DNA from: Syngnathus acus
Lineage: Eukaryota > Chordata > Actinopteri > Syngnathiformes > Syngnathidae
Direction of reading: 5' to 3'
DNA: 64,000 bases
Assembly (NCBI RefSeq): GCF_901709675.1
Contig: NC_051092.1
Location: 14,360,991-14,424,990, forward strand
Positions 12,101 through 23,400 of this stretch are shown here, piece by piece; the first letter of the stretch is position 1, and the number at the start of each line of letters is the position of its first letter. Under the pieces are notes generated by a model. It saw only the letters and a list, made by a program, of their open reading frames with translations. It was not told the origin of the DNA and did no database searches. The translations under genes and the position numbers were made by a program.

Positions 12101-15100
12101 TGTGGATCCCTCACCCGTGGACGAGGACTACCTCCGAAGGTAGCGTCGGTCAACTCAAAGTCCGCGAGTCATACTTTCCGCTCACCTTTTTCTTTGTCTC
12201 TCAGGAGACTTCTAGAGTCTTCTCTCATGTCGCTGTCTCGCTACGACATGACCGGATCTCGGGACCACCCCATCTATCCCGACCCGGCCAGGTAAGCTCG
12301 TTGATCACAACCCAGCGATGAGCCGCGAATGCTAACAGACGTGCCGCCGCCGGCTGTCCAGGCTGTCGCCCGCAGCGTACTACGCCCAGAGAATGATCCA
12401 GTATTTGTCCAGACGGGACAGTATCCGTCAGCGCTCTCCTCGCTACCAGCAGAACCGCCTGCGGGCCATGTCTTCGTCTTCATCCGACGGGCCGGCCGGA
12501 AGCGTGTCGGGCTCCGTGGAGAACCCCGACGTGGACTTTGACGAGTTGGAGTGAGTTGGCTGCGCGTGGCCGCGGGTGTCCGCGGCTGGCGTGGGCTAAC
12601 AACGATGTTGTCATTTCAGTGATAACAGCGAGCGAGCGCGGCACAGGGCGCCCCGGAACGCCAGGATGTCAGCGCCGTCATTGGGTCGCTTCGTGCCAAG
12701 GTGAGTTTGCGTCAGGTCCGGTCGAATATTTATATATAATTTTTGCGGTCCCGCCCGCCCGCAGGCGCTTCCATCTTCCCGAGTACCTGCCTTACGCCGG
12801 AATCTTCCACCACGAGAGAGGCCAGCCGGGCTTGGCCACGCACTCGTCCGTCAACAGGGTGCTCGCCGGTAAGCGTGCGTCCCTCAAACTCAACCTGACT
12901 GCAAGCACGGCTTGAGGAGACTCTCCCAACTCCCCCCCCGTCAGGCGCGTCCATCGGCGACGGCCAGTCTGCAGTGGCGAGCAACATTGCCAACACAACG
13001 TACCGCCTGCAGTGGTGGGACTTCACCAAGTTTGACCTGCCCGAGATCAGCAACGGTACCAAACAATGGGGATCTGAGTTAGCATCTGTTAGCTAAACGA
13101 CTAGCGCGGCCATCTAAACTAGGAGTCTGCGGGATGTTCGCCACCTGAAGTTGTTTTTTCTTTGTGCGCAGCCTCTGCCAATGTGCTGGTGCCAAACTGT
13201 AAGATTTACAACGACGCCAGTTGCGACATCTCGGCCGACGGTCAGCTGCTGGCTGTCTTCATTCCCAGCAGTCAGCGCGGGTTTCCCGATGAGGGAATCC
13301 TCGCAGTCTACTCCTTGGCGCCGCACAACCTCGGGGAGATGCTTTATACCAAAAGATTTGGTAGGAGACATGCGTGGCTGTCTTCATCTCAACACGACTT
13401 GTGACTCCCGTCCTCATTTTCTTCCTCCCTCCCTACCCAGGTCTGAATGCTATTTCAGTTAGCTTATCACCACTGGGCTGCTATGTGATGGTGGGGCTGG
13501 CCTCTCGCAGGATCCTGCTACATCCCACCACTGACCACATGGTGGCGCAAGTCTTCCGCTTGCAGCAGCCGCACGGAGGAGAGACCTCCATCAGGGTGAG
13601 CGAATGTTGCGGTCATCTCGTCATCATCGTTGCCGTTCAACCAAATGAATGAAGGGACTCTTGGCTTCCAGAAGGTCTTCAACGTGGTCTACCCCATGGC
13701 GCCGGACCAGCGGCGTCACGTCAGCATCAACTCGGCTCGCTGGCTTCCCGATCCCGGGCTGGGTCTGGCGTACGGAACCAACAAGGGGGACCTGGTCATC
13801 TGCCGGCCCGTGTGAGTGCTGGCGTTGATATGGCTTCCTGTTTACTGGATGTGATTATCTTGCTAATGTTAATGGTCAGTGGCAGCAGGAAGTCTGCTAG
13901 GTCAAGACCTTCAATTTGCTTCGTTAATGTTAACGAGGTTGAGCCCCCGCCTTCCTGCGTACACCTCAATTAACACACGCGCGCGTGTTCAGGTTCTACC
14001 GCAGCGACGGCGAAAGTGCCACCGAGTCCGGCGCCGAACCTTTGTTTTCCGTCAACAACGGCAGTGGCGGCCGGACGCGAGGTTCCGACCGACCCGGGTT
14101 AGTACTGTTGTCGCCTCGACTGTGGGGGACCCCGGCGTCGTCTTAACGTGCCACGTGGGTGTTCAGGCCCAGTCGTTCGGGATGGAGGCTGGATCGAGAC
14201 ATGGGCCTGATGAACGCCATTGGTCTTCAGCCCAGAAACCCCGCCCCCTCCGTGACATCCCAAGGAACGCAGACGCCCGTGGTCCAGCTTCAAAACGCCG
14301 AGACCCAAACGGAGCTTTCCGAGCCCGGCGCCGCTCGCCTCCGAGCCGGTACCGATGTCTTCTGTGCGCCTTCCTCGCACTTTGACCTTTTCCACTGATC
14401 TGCTTTCCATCTCGTTCCTTTGCTTAGCGCCGCCCGCCGGCCTAGCGGCCGACGGCCTCGAGTCCCAGACCGCGGGAGCTTCGGACGGGAGTCATGGCGG
14501 CCGTGCCTTGGGGGAGGTCCCGGCCAACGCAGGTACACCGCACGTCAAGTCCAAAATGTTTTCCACCCCGCCACCATTCATCCCACTGATTCATCTGACT
14601 AATCTTTTTTTTTTTTTACCTGAGAAAGCTACATTTTTAAATGTTTTCAGTTGATGCCTAAATGTCAATGTATGTATCTACAGTCATTTCTGTAATTTCC
14701 TTACGTGCTGTTTTTAAAAGCTTGACGCGCTTTGAGTTGAAAAGCTGCTTTGCCTTGATGACACGTCGTGGTCGTTCCAGGCGAGGTCCCGGAAGGTGGA
14801 GGTTCCAGCGAAGATGCGCTGGCTCGGATCCACCGCCTGATCGCTGAGCGCGGGATGACGGCCGTGGTGCAGCGCGAACAGAGCACCACCATGGCGTCCA
14901 TGGGTGGATTCGGCAACAACATCATCGTCAGCCATCGGATCCATCGTGGCTCGCAGACTGGCGCCAGGACAGGCAGGACCGCTGTCGGGCCCGCCGCCGT
15001 TGCCGCCTCCTCTGGGGCGTCTCTCGTCGGCCGGGCCGCCGACCCGCCCGAGCGCCTCGCTCCCCCGTGGGGCCCTCGCTCCGCCGAAGGCGCCGACGAT

Positions 15101-15205
15101 GTTTTTGACGGCGGCAGCGCGGAAGAGGACTCGCTGCCGGGCCCCTCCTCCTCCTCCCCCCCCTCCCGTCACAGCAGTTTCCAGGGTGACCCATACAGTA
15201 GGTAG
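8794..15205 (+). CDS. ambra1: AMBRA1, WD40 autophagy regulator and CUL4-DDB1 substrate receptor
   Basis: AMBRA1 scaffolds Beclin-1 complexes and acts as a DDB1-CUL4 adaptor, for example for D-type cyclins (family knowledge). Exons: 8794-8802 (Met-Ala-Asn, tentative), 9795-9932, 10008-10066, 10156-10339, 10411-10583, 10660-10729, 10794-12139, 12205-12291, 12362-12550, 12620-12700, 12765-12868, 12945-13055, 13172-13360, 13441-13595, 13672-13811, 13993-14097, 14167-14348, 14428-14532, 14781-15205; 3852 nt, 1283 residues (human about 1298). WD40 repeats occupy roughly residues 45-205 ([34 protein letters not shown]). The 1.35-kb exon 7 encodes a Ser/Pro-rich disordered region. The C-terminal half is highly conserved ([20 protein letters not shown]). 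Both TQT dynein light chain motifs are present ([14 protein letters not shown]). No in-frame ATG exists in exon 2, so the tiny exon 1 was chosen for its Kozak context, consensus donor and phase. The human WDQL LC3-binding motif is absent. Two ambra1 paralogues exist in some teleosts; I cannot assign which this is. Confidence 0.95.
9114..9169 (+). repeat. (CTAT)14 microsatellite
   Basis: Perfect tetranucleotide repeat of 56 bp in the first intron of ambra1; likely polymorphic. Confidence 0.97.
9425..9746 (+). mobile_element. 3' end of a non-LTR retrotransposon (L2-like), copy 1
   Basis: Contains a block shared with the reverse complement of about 60520-60770 (CATCCATTGCAGCCTGGTCA, TGGTCTCTTCTCAAGG, then GTTTTTCCTTGCCCT), followed by a CTATATAAATAACTTGAC type 3' end and short TTGAC tandem units at 9726-9746. 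This layout is typical of LINE 3' tails in fish. It is 5' truncated with no coding part, and sits in ambra1 intron 1, ending about 50 bp before exon 2. Family assignment is from memory and tentative. Confidence 0.7.
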
Positions 15206-16467
15206 TGAGGGTTGGCCCCCGATCTGAGCGAAGTTTGCCCTTATCTTCCCTTCAAACCTTCAATGGCGTCAGCGTGCACTTCCCGCCCATTTGGAAGCAG
15301 CGCCAACATTCCCACCACAAAAGGGCTCAAGCGCGGAAGGGCTCGAGCGCAACCCGCGCCCGCCCACCCGCCGGCGCGCTCGCACGTTAGCTCGAGCGCC
15401 ACGTCCCGGAGGAGCGGCGGCTTCCTCTACCAGCTGGTGGTTAGCTTGCACTTTTGTATTATGTGACCTTGAAACGCCGTTGTCGGTCATCCGTCGCGAC
15501 TGAAGCTCCTCCCGACAACCGTGTGCGCGCGACTCGGCCGCCGCTCGCTCACCTAATTTATTGCGGGAAGGAAATCTTCTTTGGACTGCTTGGGATCACG
15601 CGTTAAAACATTCCCACTGTCAGTAATGTCGAGCTTGTGATTGGTTACAGCGACGACCAAAGTCGCTCTCGCTTCATCACCACCAGAAAGCCGCGCGCAC
15701 CTCCCTTGTCCCCTCAGACTCCTTGAAAATAAAACTTGAAATGTTTCCTGTCGACTGTACAGGCACCACGTTTACATTTCCTGTTTTAAGCGAGTGTGTG
15801 TGCGTGTATGTGTGCATGCCCGCACAAATGCGTGCGGGTGATGAACCTTGAGAAGTGCAGTGAGACTTGTGATTGTTAGGGTTTGGATGGTGACCTGGCC
15901 CAGGTCCTCCTGGCTTTACTTGACTGGTTAACACTGAACTAAAGGCGCTGGTCGCAGTGGCGCTCTCGCTGCCGGCGCCACAACGCCGCTGTCACCAGTC
16001 ATTGCTCTGATTTTTAGATGTGATGTCATTAAAGAACGTTGAGACTCCAACGGCTTCTTCCTCTTGTTTGAAAGTTTCAAATTGAGACCATTTGTTTTCT
16101 ACGCAAGACATGAGAGTGATGGCTATGTTAGTTAGAATGGAGAGAATGATGGATGGATGGATGAATTTAAAATGACGCACTTAATCCACACGACTGTGTT
16201 AATGTATTTTCTTAGCCTCATTTATCAAAAGCAATCGCTGATTTCAGGCAGACTGTCTTCTCTGGCAAACAAATGATGAGGGTAGATGTGATGAGGAGGA
16301 GGAGGAGCAAGGAGGGACGCCACGCCACTTGTTGAAGTGAGGCGAGCACATGCGACATCAAGTTGAAGACTTGTTGGAGGCGTCGGTGCTCCTTCGTGGG
16401 TAAGTCAACACTAAGTCAAAAGTTCTATTTGTACAATTGACGTCAGTTTTGTGTGCTTTGAAAGAAA
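15206..16467. other. ambra1-receptor spacer
   Basis: Contains the ambra1 3'UTR, with AATAAA at 15728-15733, a GTGT-rich stretch near 15793-15815, a short GGAT repeat near 16150, and sequence just before the receptor ATG that resembles a splice acceptor (AAAG directly before ATG). No other gene is seen. Confidence 0.6.
15728..15733 (+). terminator. poly(A) signal of ambra1
   Basis: AATAAA about 520 bp after the ambra1 stop, followed by T/GT-rich DNA within 60-90 bp. Confidence 0.7.
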
Positions 16468-17652
16468 ATGGCAAACGGGTCAGACGGCAACGCCTCCAGC
16501 TGGCCCCGCCTCACGCTCAACACCTCCGGTCAGTCCGCTGCCCAGCTGCTGCTGCTCACCGGCGTGACGGTGGCGCTGAGCGCCGTCACCGTGCTGGGGA
16601 ACTCGCTGGTCCTCCTCTCCGTTAAGGTCAACCGCCGCCTGCGTACCGTCAACAACTACTTCTTGCTGAGCCTGGCGACCGCCGACCTGCTGGTGGGGGC
16701 GGTCTCCGTCAACGTGTACGCGCTTTACGCGGCGTGCGGCTCCTGGCCGCTGGGAGCCGCCCTCTGCGACCTCTGGCTGGTCGTCGACCACAGCGTGAGC
16801 GCCGCGGCCGTCTTGAACCTGCTGCTTATCAGTTTGGACCGCTTCTTCTGCCTGACCCGGCCGCTCAGCTACCCGCTGAGGCGCACGGGCAAGACGGCCG
16901 CCCTGATGATCGCTCTGGCCTGGCTGCTGTCCTTCTCCCTATGGACACCGGCCATCCTGTGCTGGCAGGGGGCCGGGGCCGAGCGCCTGGTCCCCGAAGC
17001 GGAATGTTACCCGCGGTTGCTCGCTAGCCCCGTAGTCACTCTCGGGACCACCCTGCCCGCCTTCTTCCTGCCCGGTGTCGCCATGGTGGGCCTGTACAGC
17101 CACGTATCTGCCGCAAGCCGCCGGCGTCTGAGCGCGCGTCGCCGGCCGCCGGGGGACCAGGTCGGCACATCTGCTTTTTCCCTGCGGGGCGAGGCTACCG
17201 GCGACCGCTCCTCCTCCGGCAGATTCAAACTTGGAAGGAGCGGAGGGGCGTGTGCGAGTGCAGACCCGTCGGAGTGGACCGCCCTCTCGCTGCGCCCGTC
17301 TCACAGTGCGGGCGACTACTCGGCTCGATCCCGACGGCACCGGGCGGCCTCGGCGGCGTTGTCTTCGGCCGCCTCCACCCGGCATCGGGGCGCGGCCAGG
17401 GAGAGAAGGGTGACGCGCACCATACTCACCATCCTTCTCACTTTTATCCTCACCCGGGCGCCGCACAACGCCATGGCGCTGGTGGCCGCTTTCTGTCACG
17501 TACGTATCCCGGACGTCCTGTGGCAGGCGGGTCTCTGGCTGGTTTACGTCAACAGCGCTGTGGACCCCGCCTGCTATGCTCTGTGCAACCCCACATTCAG
17601 GAGCACCTTTCGCCGCCTACTGCGATGTCGCTGCCCTGACCCGTCCGTCTGA
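16468..17652 (+). CDS. Muscarinic acetylcholine receptor-type GPCR (CHRM4-like), divergent binding site
   Basis: Intact single-exon reading frame of 394 residues with seven hydrophobic segments and class A landmarks: GNSLVLLSVKVNR (TM1), LATADL (TM2), CDLWLVVD (TM3), DRFFC instead of DRYFC, WLLSF (TM4), AFFLP (TM5), RRVTRTI at the base of TM6, and DPACY instead of NPACY (TM7). N-terminal NGS, NAS and NTS are possible glycosylation sites. The best match is the M2/M4 subfamily, and its position beside ambra1 fits human CHRM4. Asp3.32 and Asn6.52 are kept. However the residues aligned to Tyr3.33, Tyr6.51 and Tyr7.39 are His, His and Leu, and Trp6.48 is Arg. The third intracellular loop is about 140 residues, shorter than human M4. 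It could be a paralogue with changed ligand use or an early decaying copy. The family is sure; the symbol is left open. Confidence 0.9.
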   Translation: MANGSDGNASSWPRLTLNTSGQSAAQLLLLTGVTVALSAVTVLGNSLVLLSVKVNRRLRTVNNYFLLSLATADLLVGAVSVNVYALYAACGSWPLGAALCDLWLVVDHSVSAAAVLNLLLISLDRFFCLTRPLSYPLRRTGKTAALMIALAWLLSFSLWTPAILCWQGAGAERLVPEAECYPRLLASPVVTLGTTLPAFFLPGVAMVGLYSHVSAASRRRLSARRRPPGDQVGTSAFSLRGEATGDRSSSGRFKLGRSGGACASADPSEWTALSLRPSHSAGDYSARSRRHRAASAALSSAASTRHRGAARERRVTRTILTILLTFILTRAPHNAMALVAAFCHVRIPDVLWQAGLWLVYVNSAVDPACYALCNPTFRSTFRRLLRCRCPDPSV

Positions 17653-18006
17653 ACTTCAACGGGCTTCATCATGTGATGAAAATGAGGGGCGTCTGGGTCA
17701 ACGTCGAGAAGCTGATTTCTGCCGTTTCAAATATGGCAACTGGAAATGACAGACAGCATCATTCATGCTGTCACTTGACCTCATACATGCTGTCGTTTGA
17801 CGTCATGTTAGGTCTGTTTTGATGAGACATCGTACTTTTTCTTAGTTTATTTGATCAGTGACGCGCAGTCAAGGCCTTCAAGGCTTCTGCTGGTCCAAAC
17901 ACAACCAACTTCCATGAAATAATTATGTTTAAGTTATGGCACCTTGAGCGGTGCGAGCGACGTTTGGAAAAATAGCATCAAATTAAAAAAATGGTATGGC
18001 TTACAA

Positions 18007-18012
18007 AATAAA
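18007..18012 (+). terminator. poly(A) signal for the receptor gene
   Basis: AATAAA 355 bp after the receptor stop codon, in AT-rich sequence. Confidence 0.5.
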
Positions 18013-18132
18013 AATACTGAAAGGTCTTTTCATTTATGTTAACCATAACGAGGTGTGACAAAATGTTATAACATCTCGACGAGTTTTATTATTTGATGTG
18101 TGTTTCTGTTTCCTGTCTCGTCTGGAGCTCAG

Positions 18133-18140
18133 TGACGTCA
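18133..18140. promoter_or_regulatory. Palindromic CRE (TGACGTCA)
   Basis: Perfect 8-bp CREB/ATF consensus immediately followed by CTTCCT, an ETS-type core. No transcript is evident next to it, so function is unproven. Confidence 0.35.
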
Positions 18141-18526
18141 CTTCCTCCAGCTCGACTCGCGCTCGTATTTGGTTCAGTCGCTGCAGCTGCGGTGTATGAA
18201 TAACACCGATTAGCGTAATTTAACACAAAAATGGACCGATGGCCGGCCAGTCCAGGATTCCCTTTGGGAGAAAAAGAAGAAATTACATTTGGACACACTT
18301 TCATTTCATAGACGTGGAGAAGAAAACGGAATATGTGGTGGGAAGAAAAGATGGGGAGTAATACGGCCACAAAATCACGCACCGCGAATCTCAAGAGACA
18401 TCCTCAAGGCATTCTATAATGAAATGGAGGTAAGTCGAGACATTAATGTAACCCCTGGTCTATACTCTTAGGGAGTTATTCTATATTGACAGGGTTCTGA
18501 AGAATTGCAGTATTTAAAGAGACAAA

Positions 18527-18712
18527 AAATACTGACTAAAACTGAAATAAAATATCAGTTTTCTTTGACTATCACTGGACTAAAATAAAAGTTTTGTTTA
18601 TACTAAAACTGGACAAAAATAACAGTTGTCAACTAAAACTAGACGAAAATAGACTATTCTGACTAAAATAAAATAAAATGCTCAGACTTTGTCAACCAAA
18701 ACTTAAAAGAAC
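18527..18712. repeat. Degenerate (GACTAAAACT)-type repeat
   Basis: Repeated variants of ACTAAAACT, GACTAAAAT and GACAAAAAT over about 185 bp. Looks like an internal part of a dispersed fish repeat. No terminal repeats or target duplication could be fixed. Confidence 0.55.
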
Positions 18713-18979
18713 GTTCATGAATGTTAATAAAACAAATTAAAGCTAATGTGAAAGCTTGACAAAGACCAGATTAATGCCTCAGACTCATGGGTCCTTTTTT
18801 TCCTGACAACTCGAACCTCCTATTGTTTAAAGGGGCGTTCTAGTGTACATACGTTTCCTAGCTGCAAATATATCACGAGGCATTAACTGGGCAGTTTCTG
18901 ATATAGTTTTCTTACTGGCCGATTTACTACAACAAAATTTCAATATCCAGAAATGATAGCTTTTAGTTTTGGTGTGCCA

Positions 18980-19046
18980 TCCCAAGATTTTAAATGTCCC
19001 CATTTTGCCCGGCCACCCCTGTGAAAAATTTCCGGAGGCGCCACTG
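18980..19046 (-). mobile_element. hAT-like terminus, one end only
   Basis: On the minus strand the block starts CAGTGGCGCCTCCGGAAATT and continues with CAGGGGTGGCC, the layout of fish hAT-type termini. It resembles the start of the complete 288-bp element at 58520 (CAGAGGCGTAGCCAGGAATT). The other end was not found, so this may be a truncated copy; the inner border is approximate. Confidence 0.45.
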
Positions 19047-19545
19047 GCCCCAGTTCACCCAGGCGACCGACCCTCATAAACGAGGGAGGAGAAGCGCTAT
19101 GGAAGATGGCTGTAGCGGCCCCTGCTGGAAGAGGTGCAGAACAACAAAGTGAGTAAAAATAGTGCTACACTGTCCACTCGTCGTGTCATGACTGCCGTGA
19201 GTGGCTCCACGAATTAATCGTGAGAAACACGAAGTGCACGAGAAAACGGGCGTTCTTCCACTTCGAAGGCGGTCATACACCACTACCGTACAAATACGTA
19301 ATACGGTATGTAAATGATCTGCGCACAGACTGTAATAATTGAAGCGAGTGAGAGAAGACGTGTCCCGTGCGTGTGTGATGCGGGCGCGTACGTGAAAACG
19401 CTCGCGCGCTCACGTTGACTTTCGGTAGTTTCACTGAGTTTACATCCGGGTCTTTTCCCTAGGCAATGGGAGACGCAGCACCGCCGTTCCTTAGGCAAAG
19501 TGAAATAAATTCGCCGCACCGACACAAAAACTAGTCCGCTTCGGG

Positions 19546-20460
19546 AGGACACCTTTTTACGGGCCGGCGGGGTCGGTCGACGCCGTCAGACTAACTTTCG
19601 GAACCAGCGTCACTGATATCGACGACCCGATGGCGGCTGAAGTGGCTTTATGGAGACAGACAAGTAGTTTTGCTAGGCCTTCGTGAAGCTCCGCGGCGGA
19701 GCGATATGAGGTGTGCGCAGGCCGAGCTGAATGAGATTGAACAAGAGTTCTTGTTTTGTAGCTTCAGTTTGTGTCTTTTCTCACGAATTTGACTAAAGTA
19801 AGCCCAAAATTTAGTAACTAAGTCGCGGTGCTTGGGAAGGAGCGAGTGGGACTCTTTATGGGCTTTTGTTCCATCGTGGATCGGGTTGTTGGAGATATCT
19901 ATTGAATTAATCTGGAGGAGGACTGCTGCTGAGTAAGTGCACATCGAGCTCTTCCATTTGCTAACTTTAATGTCGCCCTCACTCGCTCGCTTGCTCGCCT
20001 CGAGTTGGTGCTCGTTGCGTCCCGTCCCGTCCCGACCCCGTCCCCATCTCCGTGTGCATTCTCGCGTGCGGCCTCCGGGCTCTTTTGGGGGCCTCGTTGC
20101 GCTCTTTGCGGCTTCTTGTCGGAGTTCCTGCGGAGGAGGAGGAGGCGGTGGAGGAGGAGGACGACGACGAGGAAGAGGCCGACACAAGTTGGGCAGCCAG
20201 AGGCGGCTCGTAGCCTCCTTATCCCTCGCTCGCAGCTCTGTGGCCAGCGTGGGTGGTGGCCTTTGATCCACCTCGGAGGCATCCGTACGCCACCCTTTGG
20301 CCGTCGTGTTGTCGGCCGGGTGTCAAAGCGCGCTCCGCCGGCCTCCAGTCGCCTCTTCTTCATCTTTGGGAGAACTTAGCCGCGTTAGCTTGCCAGGCTA
20401 ACGTGGCGTTAGCGTCAACTAGCTAGCGAGCTAACGTTAACGTCCACTTGTTCTCCGACA
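19546..20460 (+). promoter_or_regulatory. CpG-rich 5' region of phf21a (probable promoter and 5'UTR exons)
   Basis: Sharp rise in GC and CpG content after AT-rich DNA, with an ATGGCGGC (YY1-like) motif at about 19630, GGAGGA runs near 20130-20180 and several GCTAAC/TTAGC words at 20383-20440. Its position upstream of the phf21a coding exons makes it the likely start region. The exact transcription start cannot be read. Confidence 0.5.
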
Positions 20461-23400
20461 TTCGGCGCTACCGTCACTTTCAATGTCTTGGACCGGGTGA
20501 GGCTTAGAACGACCGCCGGAACCGACGACCGACCTCGCGGTTGCGGCGGCCCGAACTGTTCGGAAGGAGAGCTGGAGCACCCGGCTGGCCATGAACAAGA
20601 CTCTTATAAAACATTTATTACAGCACTTGACTTGAGTGCTTGGAACACAAAGTGAAACCTCCATCTTAACCGTCGTCCGTGTTCGCGGCCCGCGGCGGCT
20701 CCTCGCCAGCGACGTCCCTAGACCTGACGTCCCATCCCGGCTCCAATTACTCCAATTAACCCGGCGGCGGGCGCGCGACCGCCCCCTACATGCGCTCACC
20801 TGTGTGCCCTTAAGGAGTGACGTGTGTAACTTTTCAACTTGGAAAAGCATTCATCGGGCAAGTTTAGTTGCAAGTCAGATAGAAATAGAAAGCAACGGAA
20901 ATACTTTACTGCCAATATATGGTGCTGATACAAAGAAGTGTGCGTGGGGTGGGGGGGAAGGGGGGAGCGCACTGTGATGATGTTGTAGGACTCCATCGGT
21001 ACACAAATTCTACCTTTTTAGACCTGATTTTTATCAATACAACTTCTGCAACATGCCTTCTCTAATAAATGCCACGCGTAGCGATAATGCACTGACCAAA
21101 CTGATTTATGGATTGAATTTTCTTGCAAGTATTTTAAGTGTTTTTTTTTTATATATTACATTTCTTTTTTTTTTTATATTACTTTTCAGACGAACAGATC
21201 ATATCAGTCATCAATACACCTTTATTGGTTCATTTGACTGGGTCAACCAGTTGACACTTATTGATCAGTCATTGATTGAGCGAGCTAATGTCTGACATTG
21301 GTGTTTTGCTGGTGTATTGATGAGACGTTGATGATCGATAGCTGTCGTGTGTTTGTTGTGCAGGGCAGAGGGGCGGAGTCCAGTCCCACAGCCAGGTGGT
21401 GAGTCCCCATTTATTCCATATGATTCATCCCGTAACCTGAGTTGATGGATATTTACAGTACATTAAACATGTTGACTTAATTCAAAGCTAACTTGTCACA
21501 CAAGTGAACTACAAGATAAAAATGTTTTCAAAAGACCATCGTCAACTCAAAGTCATGCGTGCACCGCATAAAGTGAAACAATTTAAAATAAGTTGCTCAA
21601 TAAATGACTTTTCATCATAACACATTTCATGCACACAGATGAACGGACCGGCACGAATTCCCTAAGAACTTTGTTCAGAGTTTCAACTACTTCAATCTTT
21701 CTTAGTCAAAGGAGGAGTGACTTGGGCATATGCGGCAATACTTGGGCTGCAACCATCTGCTACTCCTTGGCATTTGGATATCCTACTGAAAATTCTATTG
21801 AGTAACTGAGGATATGAATAGTTTTTTTTTTTTTTTTATGTAGACAAGCAGCATTTTGTATTTAAATTTATATTGTGCGTATTTTCCTCCCTAGAAACAT
21901 AATAATTTGAAAAATAATAATTTGCAAAATAAAAGCATACCGAGGCATCATTGTCCACATATGACTTTGTAATGAAGGTTTATTATGTAGTTGGTCTTCT
22001 TCACCGCCGTTGGGGTTAGCTTGACTTTGTCTCCCGACAGGGAAAAGTTAAAAGCGCTCTTGGCAAGTACCGTAATTTTCGGACTATAAGTCGCGTTTTT
22101 TTTCATAGTTTGGGTGGGGGGGCGACTTATACAGAGGAGCAACTTATATGTAAATTATTTCACAAATTTTCAAAATTAAAAAAAAAAAAAAAAAGTGAAA
22201 CCGTGATAAACAAACCGCGATGTAGCAAGGGATTACTGTAATTTGAATTTCAAGTAACGTCAGCAGCGCGGCGCGGCAGTTGTTTACATAAAGGACAAAG
22301 ATTCGATCACGGGATGACGAAGGGCCCCACGTACTACCGGGATCATTAGCGGCTTTGTTTCTAAGTGACACGGAGGACAAAGAGTTTGAAGGATTTAAGG
22401 ATTTGGAGTGACACAGAAGGTTTGAAAAACTATTATGGCTTTTACGCACGCCTGGTCCTACTCCACGGAGCTCTCTTTCACCTCCGTGGATTGAAGTCGG
22501 GGGCCGGTGCTCGGCCGGGTGGCTGTCCGGGGACGGTGGATGGGGCTCGGACATGGCTTTTACGCACGCCCGGTCCTATTCTATGGAGCTCTCTTCCACC
22601 TCCGTGGCTGGAAGTGGCACCTCCGGGGATGAAAGTCCACGCCGCCACAGGCCTGGAAGTTCGTTTTGTTAAATAAAAAGCCATTTACCAAACCCACGTC
22701 TTTCATTGTACTTTGTTAACGCTACAATATAGTTATATACTAGATCTGTGGAATAACGACGATGCTGACGTCAGGGCGCACGCGCGGCGTTGTTGACAAA
22801 GGACGAGGAATTTGATCGATGGATTTAATGATTTGGAGTGACACAGATGGTTTGATAATATTATTGCTTATGTAATAGTTAACGTGATATATAATTTATA
22901 TATCGTTATATGGGCCTGTGGAATATTTTGAAGTGCAAGTGACGGCGCGCACCCAGTGTTGACATAAAGGACGATCGATGGATTTAATGAATTGGAGTGA
23001 CACAGATGGTTTTATAAACGTGTTATTTATGTAATAGTTATTTGAATAACTCTGAATGTTACGTCAGGCCCGTTCTCAGCTCTTCGTTTCTGTTTATGTC
23101 ACGTTAGCATACCTATCGTTTAGCCTGTTGCTCGTTCATGTCTGTTCTTGGTGTTGGATTTTGTCGAATAAATTTCCCCCAAAATGCGACTTATACTCCG
23201 GAGCGACTTATATGTTTTTTTTCACGTTATTGTGCATTTTATGGCTAATGCGACCTATATTCCGGAGCGACTTTTAGTCCGAAAAATACGGTAATGTGCT
23301 TTTAGCAAACTTGAGTAAGTTGCAACGCTTTTTTCTCTCTCTCAGCAGCACGTTCATGCTTCAGTTGGATGCTTTTCCCACCGGAGACGGCGTTCAGGTA

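Larger units (their letters stand above)
17653..19545. other. Receptor-phf21a spacer
   Basis: AT-rich. Holds the receptor poly(A) signal, a CRE-like site with nearby TTCCT, a TAAAACT-rich dispersed repeat, and a hAT-like terminus at 19046. No coding gene recognised. Confidence 0.5.

Noticed and set aside
19648-20271. Minus-strand 207-codon frame with a proline run
   Set aside because: Comes from GGA-rich CpG-island DNA; no domain, no conserved splice pattern, and it opposes the phf21a 5' region.
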